From assembly GCF_002499975.2 (NCBI RefSeq), contig NZ_CP052766.1, positions 62,001-126,000 of the forward strand: a stretch of DNA of 64,000 bases. The letters are read 5' to 3'. The translations under genes and the position numbers were made by a program. Below, piece after piece: positions 1 to 10,815 of this stretch. Each line of letters starts with the position of its first letter. The stretch's first letter is position 1. The notes under the pieces were generated by a model. It saw only the letters and a program-made list of their open reading frames with translations. It was not told the DNA's origin and made no database searches. The stretch is from Alteromonas pelagimontana. Its GTDB lineage: Bacteria > Pseudomonadota > Gammaproteobacteria > Enterobacterales > Alteromonadaceae.

Positions 1-165
1 CACTGCTTTATCAGGTTGATCGGACAGAAGGAAGTTTAAGCCTTTGTAGTAATGGCGGGACAATATACTGGATTGTTTCCTTTGCGCCTGCCGAACGCTG
101 TTACGGCCCATGATCCAGCCATACCCAGCAGCAACTGGCAGAAGTAAGAATAACAATTCCAGCAT
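1..165 (-). CDS. lapB: LapB (YciM) lipopolysaccharide assembly protein, N-terminal fragment
   Basis: Only the first 55 codons lie in the window and the frame runs off its left edge. Reading leftward from the ATG at 165 gives MLELLFLLLPVAAGYGWIMG, a single N-terminal membrane anchor, followed by a segment ending NFLLSDQPDKAV. This matches the start of LapB, an inner-membrane TPR/rubredoxin protein that tunes LPS synthesis by promoting FtsH degradation of LpxC. The start lies 1 base beyond the stop of lapA, the usual lapA-lapB arrangement, so the two genes are probably co-transcribed. The TPR and rubredoxin metal-binding regions are outside the window. Confidence 0.9.
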   Translation of the reverse strand, partial: MLELLFLLLPVAAGYGWIMGRNSVRQAQRKQSSILSRHYYKGLNFLLSDQPDKAV

Positions 166-166
166 A

Positions 167-424
167 TTATTGCTCTTTCGTCGCTTTTCTTAATTTGGCA
201 CGAGCAGCAACTAGCTGAACACGCAAACTCAGCCAGCTTACTAACATAATTAATACACCGATGATCACACCGATAGATAACGATACCGCAATCAATGTAG
301 ATACACGAATTTCAGCTTGAGCAATTAAATAATTAACTGAAACAAATGCTTCGTTCTGCGAACCGATAGCAAACGCCATCGCCAGCAAAAATACAATTAT
401 CAGTAACGAAATTATTCCTTTCAA
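167..424 (-). CDS. lapA: LapA (YciS) lipopolysaccharide assembly protein A
   Basis: This 85-residue protein has two hydrophobic segments (about residues 3-20 and 43-65) and a basic C-terminal tail, typical of the LapA/DUF1049 family. LapA is a small inner-membrane partner of LapB in control of lipopolysaccharide synthesis. The SQNEAFVSVNYL stretch after the first membrane segment is typical of the family. It directly precedes lapB on the same strand and has an 829-base gap upstream, so it is probably the first gene of its transcript. Assignment rests on topology, size and neighbour. Confidence 0.85.
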   Translation of the reverse strand: MKGIISLLIIVFLLAMAFAIGSQNEAFVSVNYLIAQAEIRVSTLIAVSLSIGVIIGVLIMLVSWLSLRVQLVAARAKLRKATKEQ

Positions 425-1253
425 TACAAAAGCCTTTGTACACTTACTTAGTTATCAGCATAACAAATCGAATGGCAACATAACATCAATATATAGCATA
501 ATCCCCGTCATCGTAGAGCAGCAATAACAGATATCTATATAGTACCGCAACCAGTATGCTTGAGTAATTGAATGTGATGTAACTGTAGATGCTCCCACAC
601 AACTCAGCAGTACCATACTTTACGTTGCGATAATTCGAAAGAGCACCACCATAGTGTCGCTGCTCAGCGTTTTCATTCAAGCGCCACAATTAGGAAGTTT
701 TCTATTGTCGCTGGATGATCATTTGTCACTGCGGAGTGGTAACTCAGCTGCAATAATAAAAGCGGAAAGCTCGCGAAGTTTCAAGTTTTGAACTTGGCCA
801 GAGTAGACCTGTTTTGCCCAAGTCGTGAGGCACGAGCTAGACAAAATATTGTAAGCGATGTAAAAGGGTCTACGTCTGACGTTAGGCGGTGTTCCATTCG
901 CGGAGAAGGAGCTTCCTATCCATAGCGAAAAGCTAATATTGTTTATTGAGAAAAAGCGAGAATGGAGGGTTTTGGCTTGCCGTTACGATAACGCCGAACT
1001 CTGAGACGCCACTTGAGCCGCTACGTGAGATAAAACGTAGAGCAAATTAAAATATTCTTTTTAGACTTCTGGATTCTATGGGTTCCATTTTTGAGACTCA
1101 CTACCGAGCATGGATGAGGCTGATGAGATAAAGTATAGAAAGGGATATTCTTTATTAGCTTAAAGATTTACCTTATTTACAACGACCATCGAACGTCGTT
1201 TAAAAAACCGGGGCATTACTAACAAAAAAGGCCGTATTAACGGCCTTTTGATA
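425..1253. other. 829-base non-coding gap between ihfB and lapA
   Basis: No convincing gene is visible. A 67-codon leftward frame at 486-689 lacks family resemblance and is probably chance. Several short palindromes occur: TCGTGaggCACGA near 823-835, a GTAGACC/GGGTCTA pairing between about 803 and 872 that encloses it, CGTTAcgaTAACG near 980-992, and AACGAC/GTCGTT near 1181-1200. The motif GTTAGGC at 881-887 resembles an integron attC core, but no matching partner core or integrase was found. The segment reads like decayed accessory DNA. Confidence 0.4.
1224..1250 (-). terminator. Rho-independent terminator of ihfB
   Basis: A GGCCGT-TAATA-CGGCC hairpin (1229-1248 with flanking A/T pairs) lies just past the ihfB stop codon. 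On the minus strand it is followed by a run of six T residues, the form of an intrinsic terminator. Confidence 0.85.
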
Positions 1254-1541
1254 TTATTGAATTGCAGCGTCAACACGCTCTCGCAGTTCTTTTCCCGGTT
1301 TAAAGTGAGGGACATATTTGCCGTCTAACTTTACAGTTTCCCCGGTCTTAGGATTACGCCCGACCCGAGGAGCCCGGTAATGGAGAGAAAAACTGCCAAA
1401 TCCTCGAATTTCAATTCGCTCGCCCTTTTGCAGGGTTTGCGCCATCTGCTCGAGAATTTCTTTAATCGCCATCTCGATTTCCTTCGCAGGAATGTGTCGA
1501 GCCTGATCCGCGAGCCGCTCAATTAGTTCCGACTTGGTCAT
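1254..1541 (-). CDS. ihfB: Integration host factor subunit beta
   Basis: This 95-residue HU-family protein forms the IHF heterodimer with IhfA, which bends DNA at specific sites and assists recombination, replication and promoter architecture. The sequence begins [13 protein letters not shown], and the beta-arm region contains [20 protein letters not shown] with the conserved Arg-Asn-Pro tip that intercalates into DNA. Length matches E. coli IhfB (94 residues). It follows rpsA in the same direction with a 78-base gap, the conserved rpsA-ihfB order, and is closed by a strong terminator. It may be expressed both from rpsA read-through and from its own promoter in the gap. Confidence 0.95.
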   Translation of the reverse strand: MTKSELIERLADQARHIPAKEIEMAIKEILEQMAQTLQKGERIEIRGFGSFSLHYRAPRVGRNPKTGETVKLDGKYVPHFKPGKELRERVDAAIQ

Positions 1542-1619
1542 AGTAACCTCTTTGTCAAAATTTAATCCAGTCAGCTACCGCGAGACAGGTGTACCTATGG
1601 TACACCTGCATCAACTGCT

Positions 1620-3290
1620 TTATTCGCCTTTAGCCGCTTTGAAAGCTTCCGCCATCGCACTACCGAAACCAGAATCATCGTGCTGGTTTACTTTCTCGAT
1701 TGCGTCTTTCTCGTCAGCCTGATCTTTCGCTTTAACAGACAGGTTAACAGTACGGTTCTTACGATCAACACCCATGAACTTGGCTTCAATGCTGTCACCA
1801 ACATTTGCTACTTCAGAAGCATCTTCAATACGTTCACGTGCTAAATCAGCAACGCGAATGTATCCGTCAACTTCTTCAGACAGGTTCACAGTAACGCCTT
1901 TCGCGTCAACAGCGGTAACTGTACCAACAACGATAGCACCTTTCTTGTTGTCTGTCAGATACTTATTGAATGGGTCTTCCTCAATTTGCTTAACGCCAAG
2001 AGAAATACGCTCACGCTCTGGATCGACTTGAAGAACAACAGCAGAAATTTCATCACCCTTCTTATAATCACGAACTGCGTCTTCACCAGACTTATTCCAT
2101 GAAATATCAGATAAGTGAACCAGGCCGTCAATACCGCCGTCTAAACCGATAAAGATACCGAAGTCAGTGATTGACTTGATCTTACCAGTGACTTTGTCGC
2201 CTTTCTCATGAGATTTCGCAAACTCTTCCCAAGGGTTAGCGATACACTGTTTAAGACCCAGAGAAATACGACGACGCTCTTCGTCAATTTCCAGAACCAT
2301 AACTTCAACAGTATCACCTAAGTTAACAACCTTAGAAGGATGGATGTTCTTGTTAGTCCAATCCATTTCAGATACGTGTACCAGACCTTCAACGCCATCT
2401 TCGATTTCAACAAAGCAACCGTAATCGGTAAGGTTAGTGACCTGACCTGTAATCTTAGTACCTTCGGGATAACGTTGAGCAATTTCTTGCCAAGGATCGT
2501 TGCCCATCTGCTTCATACCAAGAGAAACACGTTGTTTTTCTTTATCAAACTTCAATACTTTAACGTTAATTTCATCGCCAACGTTTACGATTTCGCTTGG
2601 ATGCTTAACGCGTTTCCACGCCATATCAGTGATGTGCAACAGACCGTCAACACCACCTAAATCAACGAAAGCACCGTAATCAGTCAGGTTCTTAACGATA
2701 CCTTTGATTTCGTGACCTTCTTCAAGATTAGCAAGCAGAGACTCACGCTCAGCACTGTTTTCAGCTTCGATAACAGCACGGCGAGAAACGACAACGTTGT
2801 TACGTTTAGCGTCTAACTTGATAACTTTAAATTCAAGTTCTTTGCCTTCAAGATGCGTAGTATCGCGCACCGGACGAACATCTACCAGAGATCCTGGTAA
2901 GAAAGCACGTACAGTGTTAACTTCAACAGTAAAGCCGCCTTTCACTTTGCCGTTGATAATGCCTTTAATAGTGGCCTTGTCATCATATGCTTTTTCAAGC
3001 TCAACCCAGGCTTCATGACGCTTCGCTTTTTCGCGAGACAGAATGGTTTCACCAAATCCGTCTTCTACTGCGTCAAGTGCAACATCTACTGTGTCACCGA
3101 TTTCAATTTCTAACTCGCCGTCGGCATTCTTAAATTGATCTACTGGGATAGCACTTTCTGATTTAAGCCCTGCATCAACAAGAACAATGTCTTTGTCGAT
3201 AGAGACGACAGTCCCTTTTACGATTGACCCGGGACGAGTTTCAAGTTCCTGTAAGCTTTCTTCAAAAAGTTGTGCAAAATTTTCAGTCAT
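1620..3290 (-). CDS. rpsA: 30S ribosomal protein S1
   Basis: This 556-residue protein is almost identical in length to E. coli S1 (557). It contains six consecutive S1 RNA-binding repeats. The first two bind the ribosome; the later ones bind mRNA and let the 30S subunit load structured or leaderless messages. The repeats are recognisable by recurring G-x-V-x-x-x-x-D-(Y/F)-G-x-F-V patterns, such as [39 protein letters not shown] and [20 protein letters not shown]. It sits between cmk and ihfB, the usual gammaproteobacterial order, with 119 bases separating it from cmk. In E. coli the leader is autoregulated by S1; whether that holds here cannot be seen. Confidence 0.97.
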   Translation of the reverse strand: MTENFAQLFEESLQELETRPGSIVKGTVVSIDKDIVLVDAGLKSESAIPVDQFKNADGELEIEIGDTVDVALDAVEDGFGETILSREKAKRHEAWVELEKAYDDKATIKGIINGKVKGGFTVEVNTVRAFLPGSLVDVRPVRDTTHLEGKELEFKVIKLDAKRNNVVVSRRAVIEAENSAERESLLANLEEGHEIKGIVKNLTDYGAFVDLGGVDGLLHITDMAWKRVKHPSEIVNVGDEINVKVLKFDKEKQRVSLGMKQMGNDPWQEIAQRYPEGTKITGQVTNLTDYGCFVEIEDGVEGLVHVSEMDWTNKNIHPSKVVNLGDTVEVMVLEIDEERRRISLGLKQCIANPWEEFAKSHEKGDKVTGKIKSITDFGIFIGLDGGIDGLVHLSDISWNKSGEDAVRDYKKGDEISAVVLQVDPERERISLGVKQIEEDPFNKYLTDNKKGAIVVGTVTAVDAKGVTVNLSEEVDGYIRVADLARERIEDASEVANVGDSIEAKFMGVDRKNRTVNLSVKAKDQADEKDAIEKVNQHDDSGFGSAMAEAFKAAKGE

Positions 3291-3409
3291 AAGGTTATTT
3301 AAATTTAATCAAAGTTGACATCCACATTACAGTCCGGCTAACGTGGGGTTATTAATTTAAGTCGTTACATCCTGTTACGACATCTGCTAGGGGCTATGCG
3401 GCTCACGTC

Positions 3410-4081
3410 TTAAAGGCGGGAGGAGATAACTTCCATTGCTTTTTCAAACACCTGCTCAATATCCAGGCTGGTTGAATCTATAATGATTGCATCCTCAGCC
3501 GGTATCAATGGAGCAACGGAACGATGAGTATCACGTTCATCTCTCGCCTTGATATCGGTTAAAAGGCGCGCAATATTAACATCCATCCCTTTAGCTTTCA
3601 ACTGGCCATAACGCCTCTGCGCTCTTGCTTCAGCGCTGGCGGTTAAGAAAATCTTGATAATTGCATCTGGAAACACGACAGTGCCCATATCCCGGCCATC
3701 CGCCACCAGGCCTGGAGATTGCTGAAAAGCCCGTTGCCGGCGTAATAATGCCTCGCGTACGCGGGGCAATGCAGCAACTTTAGACGCTACGCTACCTACC
3801 TGCTCGGTACGTATATCATCCGTTACATCTTCGCCTTCCAAGATAATCCGCGGCTTGTCACCATCAGTTTCAAAACTTACGTCCAGACCAGTGGCCAGTG
3901 GCACAATAGATTCTTCATCATCGTTAGGTAAATCGTGATGTAAAGTTGCTACTGCCAAAACGCGATAAATTGCGCCGCTGTCCAGAAAGTGCCACTTCAG
4001 CTTTTCAGCAAGTAGGCTACTTAACGTACCTTTACCTGCCCCGCTTGGGCCGTCTACCGTGACTACGGGTATCGGATGCAT
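3410..4081 (-). CDS. cmk: Cytidylate kinase
   Basis: The 223-residue enzyme phosphorylates CMP and dCMP with ATP, recycling cytidine nucleotides for RNA, DNA and lipid synthesis. A P-loop GPSGAGKGT is at residues 11-19. The CMP-binding and lid regions include the [13 protein letters not shown] segment typical of the family, with conserved Arg and Asp contacts to the base. It lies between aroA and rpsA on the same strand, as in E. coli. The ATG at 4081 gives the family's normal N-terminus only ten residues before the P-loop. Confidence 0.96.
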   Translation of the reverse strand: MHPIPVVTVDGPSGAGKGTLSSLLAEKLKWHFLDSGAIYRVLAVATLHHDLPNDDEESIVPLATGLDVSFETDGDKPRIILEGEDVTDDIRTEQVGSVASKVAALPRVREALLRRQRAFQQSPGLVADGRDMGTVVFPDAIIKIFLTASAEARAQRRYGQLKAKGMDVNIARLLTDIKARDERDTHRSVAPLIPAEDAIIIDSTSLDIEQVFEKAMEVISSRL

Positions 4082-4207
4082 GCCTGCTCCAGTTTTTACA
4101 AAAAGGTTAAAAATTCGGGCGCGATTATACGCACTCGGGGACGTTTAGCAATGCTGTGGCGATTACCGTCTTTGTCATTTAACCCGTTTTCAGCAACAAT
4201 GAACACG

Positions 4208-5497
4208 TTAATGACAAATGGTCGCAAAGCGGGTGAAATAGTCTGGAAACGTTTTCGCTGTACAACCTGGATCATTGATAGTCACTGCAGTTTGACTCAG
4301 GCTCACAAGTGAAAAGCACATCGCAATGCGGTGATCGTTATACGTATCAATTTCCACATGGTTTAACGTTGTGTTGGGTGAGACTGTAATATAATCTTTA
4401 CCCTCTTCTACTGATGCCCCTAATTTTTTTAATTCTGTTGCCATGGCGTGAAGACGATCCGTCTCTTTTACTCGCCAGTTATAAATATTGCGGATAGTAG
4501 TAGGCCCTTGTGCAAACAAGGCCGTGGTGGCGATTGTCATAGCGGCGTCTGGAATATGATTCATATCCATATCAACGCCCCGCAGCGGAGCTCCCGTAAC
4601 TTCAACGTATTCTTCGTGCCAGGAAATAGAGGCTCCCATTGCTTGCAGTACATCAGCGAAGCGGATATCGCCCTGAATACTATTTTTCCCAATTCCTGTC
4701 ACTTTAACCGTGCCGCCTTTGATGGCACCAGCAGCAAGAAAGTAAGAAGCCGACGATGCATCCCCTTCCACCATAAAATTACCAGGAGAGATATATTTTT
4801 GCCCGGCTTTGACTTCAAAAGACGCATACCCATGATTCACCACCTTCACCCCGAAGCGAGCCATGGTATCAAGCGTAATGTCTATATAAGGCTTTGAAAC
4901 CAATTCTCCTTTAATGACAATATGAGTATTTTCGTTAAACAAAGGCGCAGCCATTAACAACGCGGTTAAGAATTGGCTGGATACACTGCCGTCAACTTCA
5001 ACTTCTCCACCAGCGAGGGGGCTACCTGTGATACGTAGCGGCGGATATCCGACATTTTTGGTGTAGGAAATTGTAGCACCGGCTTGGTTCAGTGCATCGA
5101 CCAAATCGCCAATTGGACGCTCTTCCATTCTGGGTTCGCCGGTCAGACTTACATTCACTCGACTGGCGGCAAGGGCTGCACATAAAGGTCGCATGGCGGT
5201 GCCTGCATTTCCAAGAAATAGAGTTAGCGGCTCGGCAACCGCAAAGGCCCCTCCCACTCCCGTCACTTTACACACTGTACGAGAGGCATCCAGCTCATAC
5301 TGAACGCCCAGCGCCGACAGTGCGTTTAACATATGCCGAATGTCATCACTGTCAAGTAAATTAGTTAATACCGTTTCACCCTCTGCCAATGCTGCAAGCA
5401 ATAACGCGCGGTTAGATAAGCTTTTTGAACCCGGCACATTGACTTCGCCGTAGACTGCTTTCACTGGTGAAAGTGTCAATTGGTCAAGATGGTTCAT
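4208..5497 (-). CDS. aroA: 3-phosphoshikimate 1-carboxyvinyltransferase (EPSP synthase)
   Basis: This 429-residue enzyme transfers the enolpyruvyl group of PEP to shikimate-3-phosphate, the sixth step of the shikimate pathway to aromatic amino acids. Visible family signatures are the N-terminal PGSKS at residues 22-26 (phosphate-binding lysine), NAGTAMRPL near residue 96, [11 protein letters not shown] shortly after, and YNDHRIAM near the C-terminus. NAGTAMRP is the form of the class I (glyphosate-sensitive) enzymes. Its ATG overlaps the serC stop codon by four bases (ATGA), so the two genes are translationally coupled in the classic serC-aroA operon. Confidence 0.97.
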   Translation of the reverse strand: MNHLDQLTLSPVKAVYGEVNVPGSKSLSNRALLLAALAEGETVLTNLLDSDDIRHMLNALSALGVQYELDASRTVCKVTGVGGAFAVAEPLTLFLGNAGTAMRPLCAALAASRVNVSLTGEPRMEERPIGDLVDALNQAGATISYTKNVGYPPLRITGSPLAGGEVEVDGSVSSQFLTALLMAAPLFNENTHIVIKGELVSKPYIDITLDTMARFGVKVVNHGYASFEVKAGQKYISPGNFMVEGDASSASYFLAAGAIKGGTVKVTGIGKNSIQGDIRFADVLQAMGASISWHEEYVEVTGAPLRGVDMDMNHIPDAAMTIATTALFAQGPTTIRNIYNWRVKETDRLHAMATELKKLGASVEEGKDYITVSPNTTLNHVEIDTYNDHRIAMCFSLVSLSQTAVTINDPGCTAKTFPDYFTRFATICH

Positions 5498-6579
5498 CCG
5501 TATTTCCTCTCAAATTCGCTCATAAAGGCAACCAGCGTTTTCACCCCTTCTACAGGCATGGCATTATAGATACTGGCTCTCATACCGCCCACTGAACGGT
5601 GCCCTTTCAAAGCCATCAGGCCTGCAGCCTCTGACTCGCGAAGAAAGACAGCGTCTAAATTATCGTCGGCCAGTTGAAAAGGAACATTCATTTTTGAGCG
5701 GCAATCGGGATGAATGGTGTTACGATAAAATTCTGAAGTATCGATGGCCTGATAAAGCAATGCTGCTTTTTCCGCATTCTTTGCCGCCATAGCTTCCACG
5801 CCCCCCTGCTCTTTTAACCATTTAAACACGAGCCCCGCCAGGTACCATGAAAAGGTAGGAGGCGTGTTATACATAGAGTCAGACTCCGCCAGTAAGCCAT
5901 AGTCAAAAATAGAAGGTGTCACGCTACGCGCTTTTCCAGCTAAATCCTTTCTCACTATGGCAACCGAAAGACCGGATGGCCCAATGTTTTTTTGTGCTCC
6001 TGCGTATATCACTCCATATCGGCTTACATCCAGAGGCTGAGACAAAATTGTTGATGACAAATCTGCCACCAGGGGAACGCGCCCGCTTTCAGGTAACCAG
6101 TCATAAGCAACACCATCTACCGTTTCGTTCGGGCAAAAATGCAGATAAGCGGCTTGTTGATCAATATCAGAAGCATCAGGACAGGCAATGTAAGTCAAAC
6201 CGTCTTTTACTGCCACGTCACCAATGACTTGTGCATTATTATATTTGTGGGCTTCTTCTACAGCCCCTTTCGACCAGGAGCCGGAAACAATATGCAGGGA
6301 TTTTTCATCTGCTCGAGATAGATTCAGCGGCACCGCTGCAAATTGACCTCGGCCTCCACCGTGCATAAACAGCACATGGTAGTCGTCCGGTACAGCCAGA
6401 AGTTCACGCAAATCCGTTTCGGCTTGCTTTGCCACTTCAATAAAATTACTGCCACGGTGACTGACTTCCATAACGGAAGTGCCACTGTTCTGCCAGTTTA
6501 CAAATTCGCTTTGGGCTTGCGCCATGACCTCAGCTGGCAACATTGCTGGACCAGCGCTAAAGTTGAATACGTTTTTCAT
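5494..6579 (-). CDS. serC: Phosphoserine aminotransferase
   Basis: SerC is a PLP enzyme converting 3-phosphohydroxypyruvate to phosphoserine, and acting similarly in pyridoxal phosphate synthesis. I chose the ATG at 6579, giving 361 residues starting [15 protein letters not shown], the invariant family N-terminus. A longer frame from 6609 adds ten unrelated residues. The PLP-binding lysine is in AGAQKN (Lys197), and HRS/R phosphate contacts are near the C-terminus ([11 protein letters not shown]). It overlaps aroA by four bases and follows gyrA, from which it is separated by a hairpin. Confidence 0.96.
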   Translation of the reverse strand: MKNVFNFSAGPAMLPAEVMAQAQSEFVNWQNSGTSVMEVSHRGSNFIEVAKQAETDLRELLAVPDDYHVLFMHGGGRGQFAAVPLNLSRADEKSLHIVSGSWSKGAVEEAHKYNNAQVIGDVAVKDGLTYIACPDASDIDQQAAYLHFCPNETVDGVAYDWLPESGRVPLVADLSSTILSQPLDVSRYGVIYAGAQKNIGPSGLSVAIVRKDLAGKARSVTPSIFDYGLLAESDSMYNTPPTFSWYLAGLVFKWLKEQGGVEAMAAKNAEKAALLYQAIDTSEFYRNTIHPDCRSKMNVPFQLADDNLDAVFLRESEAAGLMALKGHRSVGGMRASIYNAMPVEGVKTLVAFMSEFERKYG

Positions 6580-6604
6580 TGATAGTTTCAACACCTGTAA
6601 ACAC

Positions 6605-6628
6605 AACAAGCGGCAAATGCCGCTTGTT
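6605..6628 (-). terminator. Hairpin between gyrA and serC, probable gyrA terminator
   Basis: A perfect inverted repeat (ACAAGCGGC against GCCGCTTGT) occupies 6606-6627, between the gyrA stop and the serC start. On the minus strand it is followed by a T-rich run (GTTGTGTTT), consistent with an intrinsic terminator or attenuating hairpin for gyrA transcripts. Confidence 0.6.
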
Positions 6629-6671
6629 TAAAAAGAATGAAACCGTTACTTCAAATTTGAAATAATCGGCA

Positions 6672-9365
6672 CTACTCTTCTGTCGTCGGCTTATCGTCAG
6701 AATTTGCTAAATTATCTTCAGCGCTTTCGGCCGTTGCGGTATCTTCCGCGCCTTCTTCGTTATCGAGTAAAATTTCTTCTTCGATTTCTTCAATACGTTG
6801 TAACCCGACCACTTTTTCGTTTTCACCGGTGCGGATCAAGCGAACGCCCTGGGTGTTCCGACCTACAACAGACACTTCGCTAACTCGCGTACGTACCAAG
6901 GTTCCCTGGTCGCTAATCAGCATTATTTCGTCAGTCTCATCTACCTGTACGGCACCCACAACCTTACCATTGCGGTCAGAAACTTTGATCGAAACCACGC
7001 CTTGGGTTGCACGACTTTTCGCTGGATAGTCAGCAAGGGGCGTTCGTTTACCAAAACCATTTTCAGTTGCGGTAAGAATTGCGCCCTCACTTCGCGGCAC
7101 GATTAACGAGACAACGCGCTGACCGTCCTGTAAGCGAATCCCACGAACTCCGGTTGCAGTTCTGCCCATGGGACGAAGCGCCAGAATCTCTTCACCAGTT
7201 TCTGCATCAATTTTCACTTCACCGGTTTCTGAGTCGCGGGCTTTTTCATTAAACCGCACCACTTTGCCTTCATCAGAGAACAGCATGATGTCATCGTCGC
7301 CGTGTGTGATAGCCACACCTATCAGTTCGTCACCCTCATTCAGGTTGACGGCAATAATACCGCTTGAACGGGGACGAGAATAGAGGCTCAAGTCGGTTTT
7401 TTTCACGGTTCCGTTGGCTGTCGCCATTAACACGAATTTACCTTCTTCAAACTCTTTAATCGGCAAAATGGCGGTTATGCGCTCATTGGCTTCAAGCGGG
7501 AGAATATTGACAATCGGCCGGCCACGGGCGTTGCGGCTGGCAAACGGCAATTGATAGACTTTTAACCAATAAAGACGTCCGCGGGTCGAAAAGCATAAAA
7601 TATGATCGTGAGTATTTGCCACTAGAAGACGTTCAATAAAATCTTCATCTTTCATCTTAGTAGCAGATTTTCCCCGTCCGCCCCGTCGCTGAGCTTCATA
7701 ATCGGACAGTTTTTGATATTTTACATAGCCTTCGCGGGAAAGCGTAACCACCACATCTTCTTGCTCAATTAAATCTTCAATATCGATATCATGTGTGGCA
7801 GCCGTGATTTCCGTACGACGGGCGTCGCCGAATTCATCACGAATTTTTTCTAATTCTTCGCGGATCACTTCCATCAAGCGTTCCGGGCTGTTCAGGATAT
7901 GTAACAGTTCTGCGATTTGGGCTAAGAGCTCTTTATATTCATCAAGAATTTTCTCATGCTCGAGGCCAGTCAGCTTATGCAGACGTAAATCAAGGATAGC
8001 CTGAGCTTGTTGCTCAGTTAAGAAATACTTGCCATCCCGAATGCCGTACTCCGGTTCAAGCCATTCCGGACGAGCCGCATCATTCCCAGCACGCTCAAGC
8101 ATTTGCGCGACATCGCCAAGCTCCCAACCTTGTGCTACTAACGATTTCTTGGCATCTGCCGGGCTCTGGGATGCTTTAATCAAATCAATGATTGGATCAA
8201 TGTTTGCCAGCGCAATGGCAAGGCCTTCAAGAATATGCGCGCGATCGCGAGCCTTCTTAAGTTCATAAACGGTGCGTCGCGTCACCACTTCGCGGCGGTG
8301 TAAGATAAAGCATTCAAGGGTTTCTTTTAGATTGAATACTTTAGGTTGCCCATTATCCAGCGCCACCATATTAATACCGAATACGGTCTGTAACTGGGTA
8401 TTAGCATATAAATGGTTTAACAGAACTTCGCCAGATTCATTACGCTTCACTTCAACAACGATACGCATACCGTCTTTGTCTGATTCATCGCGTAACGCCG
8501 AGACACCTTCAATGCGTTTTTCTTTAACCAGTTCGGCGATTTTTTCAATCAACCTGGCTTTGTTTACCTGATACGGAATTTCGTTGATGATGATGGTTTC
8601 TTTACCATTCGCATCGGTTTCAATTTCCGCTTTGGCTCGCATGTAAATTTTGCCACGACCGGTACGATAGGCATCATCAATACCTTTTCTACCACTGATA
8701 AGCGCAGCCGTAGGGAAATCTGGACCAGGGATATGTTCCATTAGGCCGTCAATGGATAAATCGGGGTCTTCAATTAACGCGATACAGCCATTAATAACTT
8801 CAGTAAGATTGTGCGGCGGAATGTTAGTCGCCATACCGACGGCAATACCTGAAGAACCGTTAACCAACAGGTTGGGCACCTTTGTAGGTAATACTTCCGG
8901 TATGTTTTCAGTACCATCATAGTTAGGAACGAAGTTGACCGTTTCTTTATCTAAGTCAGCCAGCAATTCATGAGCAATTTTAGCCATACGAATTTCGGTA
9001 TAACGCATAGCCGCAGCAGAATCACCATCCACAGAACCAAAGTTGCCTTGACCATCTACCAGCATATACCGAAGTGAAAATGGCTGAGCCATACGAACAA
9101 TGGTGTCATATACCGCAGAATCACCATGAGGGTGATATTTACCGATGACGTCGCCCACTACCCGTGCCGACTTTTTATACGGCTTATTGAAGTCATTTTT
9201 CAATTCATTCATGGCGTAAAGTACACGTCTGTGTACCGGTTTTAAGCCATCCCGAACATCAGGCAATGCACGCCCAACAATAACGCTCATCGCGTAATCG
9301 AGATAAGAGTTCTTTAGCTCTTCCTCTATGTTTACGGGGAGAATTTCTTTAGCGTTATCAGTCAT
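6672..9365 (-). CDS. gyrA: DNA gyrase subunit A
   Basis: At 897 residues this is the breakage-reunion subunit of the A2B2 type II topoisomerase that introduces negative supercoils. The active-site tyrosine is Tyr122 in AAMRYTEIR. The quinolone-resistance region reads [10 protein letters not shown] with Ser83 and Asp87, the susceptible-type residues. A GyrA-box-like QRRGGRGK is visible at the start of the C-terminal beta-pinwheel, which wraps DNA. The C-terminus ends in a strongly acidic tail, as in other gammaproteobacterial GyrA. It is transcribed away from ubiG, with about 300 bases between the starts, the same gyrA/ubiG divergence seen in E. coli. Confidence 0.98.
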   Translation of the reverse strand: MTDNAKEILPVNIEEELKNSYLDYAMSVIVGRALPDVRDGLKPVHRRVLYAMNELKNDFNKPYKKSARVVGDVIGKYHPHGDSAVYDTIVRMAQPFSLRYMLVDGQGNFGSVDGDSAAAMRYTEIRMAKIAHELLADLDKETVNFVPNYDGTENIPEVLPTKVPNLLVNGSSGIAVGMATNIPPHNLTEVINGCIALIEDPDLSIDGLMEHIPGPDFPTAALISGRKGIDDAYRTGRGKIYMRAKAEIETDANGKETIIINEIPYQVNKARLIEKIAELVKEKRIEGVSALRDESDKDGMRIVVEVKRNESGEVLLNHLYANTQLQTVFGINMVALDNGQPKVFNLKETLECFILHRREVVTRRTVYELKKARDRAHILEGLAIALANIDPIIDLIKASQSPADAKKSLVAQGWELGDVAQMLERAGNDAARPEWLEPEYGIRDGKYFLTEQQAQAILDLRLHKLTGLEHEKILDEYKELLAQIAELLHILNSPERLMEVIREELEKIRDEFGDARRTEITAATHDIDIEDLIEQEDVVVTLSREGYVKYQKLSDYEAQRRGGRGKSATKMKDEDFIERLLVANTHDHILCFSTRGRLYWLKVYQLPFASRNARGRPIVNILPLEANERITAILPIKEFEEGKFVLMATANGTVKKTDLSLYSRPRSSGIIAVNLNEGDELIGVAITHGDDDIMLFSDEGKVVRFNEKARDSETGEVKIDAETGEEILALRPMGRTATGVRGIRLQDGQRVVSLIVPRSEGAILTATENGFGKRTPLADYPAKSRATQGVVSIKVSDRNGKVVGAVQVDETDEIMLISDQGTLVRTRVSEVSVVGRNTQGVRLIRTGENEKVVGLQRIEEIEEEILLDNEEGAEDTATAESAEDNLANSDDKPTTEE

Positions 9366-9664
9366 AAACTGCTATTTCCCTTCATATTAGGTTTGTCGTA
9401 CGCTGTTAAGTTAAATAAGCCCGATTAAGGAGAATCCAGGGCGCGCACATTGTTATTATGGGGTATTAAATTAATCGTTGAGTGTATCATTGGAAGAGGA
9501 ATTTATGTAGCAGTTAATCATTCCAATTTACGCGCGTGCAATTAAATGTTTATTTTTTACACAAATCGGTTTTCTGCCGCCTTTTTTCGTCCCAATTTGT
9601 CCTGAATTGCGGTATGTTAGCGGGTAATGTCCGCAATCATTCAATGACCAGAGATGAAGCACAC

Positions 9665-10366
9665 ATGGTAAATGTTGATCAAAAGGAAATCAGTAAGTTT
9701 GGTGAGTTAGCGTCCAGATGGTGGGACCCCGAAGGAGAATTTAAACCTCTTCACGCTATCAATCCTTTACGCCTGGATTACATTCAGCAACATGCCGATG
9801 GGCTATTTGATAAAGCAGTAGTGGATGTAGGTTGCGGCGGCGGTATTCTTGCGGAATCTATGGCCAAATTAGGCGCCAAAGTGACAGGTATTGATATGGC
9901 TGAAGCGTCTCTTGAAATTGCGCGTCTGCACGGGCTTGAATCTGGCGTTGCGGTTGACTATCACTGCACCACAGCAGAGTCTTACGCCAATACCCATCCA
10001 GCAACCTTTGATGTGGTAACCTGTATGGAAATGCTGGAACATGTACCCGATCCTGCGTCAGTAGTTCGTGCTTGCGCTCAATTAGTAAAACCCGGCGGCC
10101 ACGTGTTTTTTTCCACCCTAAACCGGAATATCAAATCCTGGTTAATGGGGATTGTGGGAGCTGAATATATAATGAAGCTGGTTCCTAAAGGGACGCATCA
10201 GCATGATCGGTTTTTGAAACCCTCAGAGTTGATGGGTATGGTGGATGCGACGGGAATGGTGACGCGCCATGCGACAGGGTTACATATGAATCCGTTTAGC
10301 CGCACGTTCTACTTATCCAATAAAAACATCGATGTAAATTATTTGCTTCACGTAGTCGCACCCTAA
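9665..10366 (+). CDS. ubiG: Ubiquinone biosynthesis O-methyltransferase UbiG
   Basis: UbiG is a SAM-dependent enzyme that performs both O-methylations in ubiquinone synthesis. The protein has motif [17 protein letters not shown] and the family landmarks [30 protein letters not shown] and [16 protein letters not shown]. The start is uncertain. The ATG at 9665 ([12 protein letters not shown], 233 residues) begins where known UbiG proteins begin, and an ATG at 9644 adds seven residues. Further upstream in-frame ATGs back to 9536 would add sequence unlike the family. It is divergent from gyrA. Confidence 0.95.
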   Translation: MVNVDQKEISKFGELASRWWDPEGEFKPLHAINPLRLDYIQQHADGLFDKAVVDVGCGGGILAESMAKLGAKVTGIDMAEASLEIARLHGLESGVAVDYHCTTAESYANTHPATFDVVTCMEMLEHVPDPASVVRACAQLVKPGGHVFFSTLNRNIKSWLMGIVGAEYIMKLVPKGTHQHDRFLKPSELMGMVDATGMVTRHATGLHMNPFSRTFYLSNKNIDVNYLLHVVAP

Positions 10367-10373
10367 CTTCTTA

Positions 10374-10421
10374 ACACTAGATGTGGTGTCAAGGGATATC
10401 TTTACACCCTCTATATCGTGT
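10374..10421. promoter_or_regulatory. Distal pair of NrdR boxes
   Basis: The 16-base sites ACACTAGATGTGGTGT (10374-10389) and ACCCTCTATATCGTGT (10406-10421) start exactly 32 bases apart, about three helical turns. NrdR, the ATP/dATP-sensing repressor of ribonucleotide reductase operons, binds pairs of such boxes with this phasing. The first site is a good imperfect palindrome and the second is weaker on its left half. Confidence 0.7.
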
Positions 10422-10485
10422 TTTTATAAAAAAATATTTTTTGGAATAATTTGTTTTAGGTGATAATTTTTATCAAAAATAACGC

Positions 10486-10514
10486 TTGCAATTTATTCCG
10501 TCGATACTTGCTAT
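10486..10514 (+). promoter_or_regulatory. Candidate sigma70 promoter upstream of nrdA (distal)
   Basis: TTGCAA at 10486-10491 and TGCTAT at 10509-10514 are separated by 17 bases. It lies between the two NrdR box pairs. It is a sequence-only prediction. Confidence 0.45.
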
Positions 10515-10574
10515 TCATTGTTAGGTGAGTCTCTACTAACCTTTAAAATCGAGTGGGGCTGACTGCTTGAATAA

Positions 10575-10622
10575 ACACCAGATGTGGGGTTGCATTAGCC
10601 TTAAAACCTCACTATCTTGTGG
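10575..10622. promoter_or_regulatory. Proximal pair of NrdR boxes
   Basis: ACACCAGATGTGGGGT (10575-10590) and CCTCACTATCTTGTGG (10607-10622) again start 32 bases apart. The second shares TATCTTGTG with the E. coli nrdA box. The pair brackets a candidate promoter (TTGCAT at 10590-10595, 17 bases, TATCTT at 10613-10618), so binding should block RNA polymerase directly. Confidence 0.7.
10590..10618 (+). promoter_or_regulatory. Candidate sigma70 promoter of nrdA overlapped by NrdR boxes
   Basis: TTGCAT (10590-10595) and TATCTT (10613-10618) have a 17-base spacer. The -10 element lies inside the second proximal NrdR box and the -35 touches the end of the first, which is the layout expected of a repressed nrdAB promoter. 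It is about 200 bases from the nrdA ATG. Confidence 0.5.
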
Positions 10623-10815
10623 TTCGTACATGGGTACAATTCATCAGATTATTAATTCGCATTCATGATTAATACAGGTAGTACGCGTTTGCGATTTCGT
10701 CACAGGCGCCGATCTTTCACAGGATCTTAATGCCACATCGGCATTTCTTAGAAAATTTATAACAAACTCGAGCATCAAGCTCACGCTTCAAGCGCTAACA
10801 TAAACGGCCAGCACA

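Larger units (their letters stand above)
10367..10815. other. 449-base regulatory region upstream of nrdA
   Basis: No gene is present. The region holds two pairs of NrdR-box-like sites and two sigma70-type promoters, listed separately. It is otherwise AT-rich, especially 10420-10480. Confidence 0.7.

Noticed and set aside
486..689. Leftward 67-codon frame in the lapA-ihfB gap
   Set aside because: Low-complexity Tyr/Leu-rich translation, no family resemblance, no ribosome site; likely chance.
881..887. Integron attC site suggested by GTTAGGC
   Set aside because: No matching RYYYAAC partner core with proper spacing, no integrase and no cassette-like gene nearby.
6672..9365. Quinolone resistance mutation in gyrA
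   Set aside because: Ser83 and Asp87 are the susceptible-type residues.
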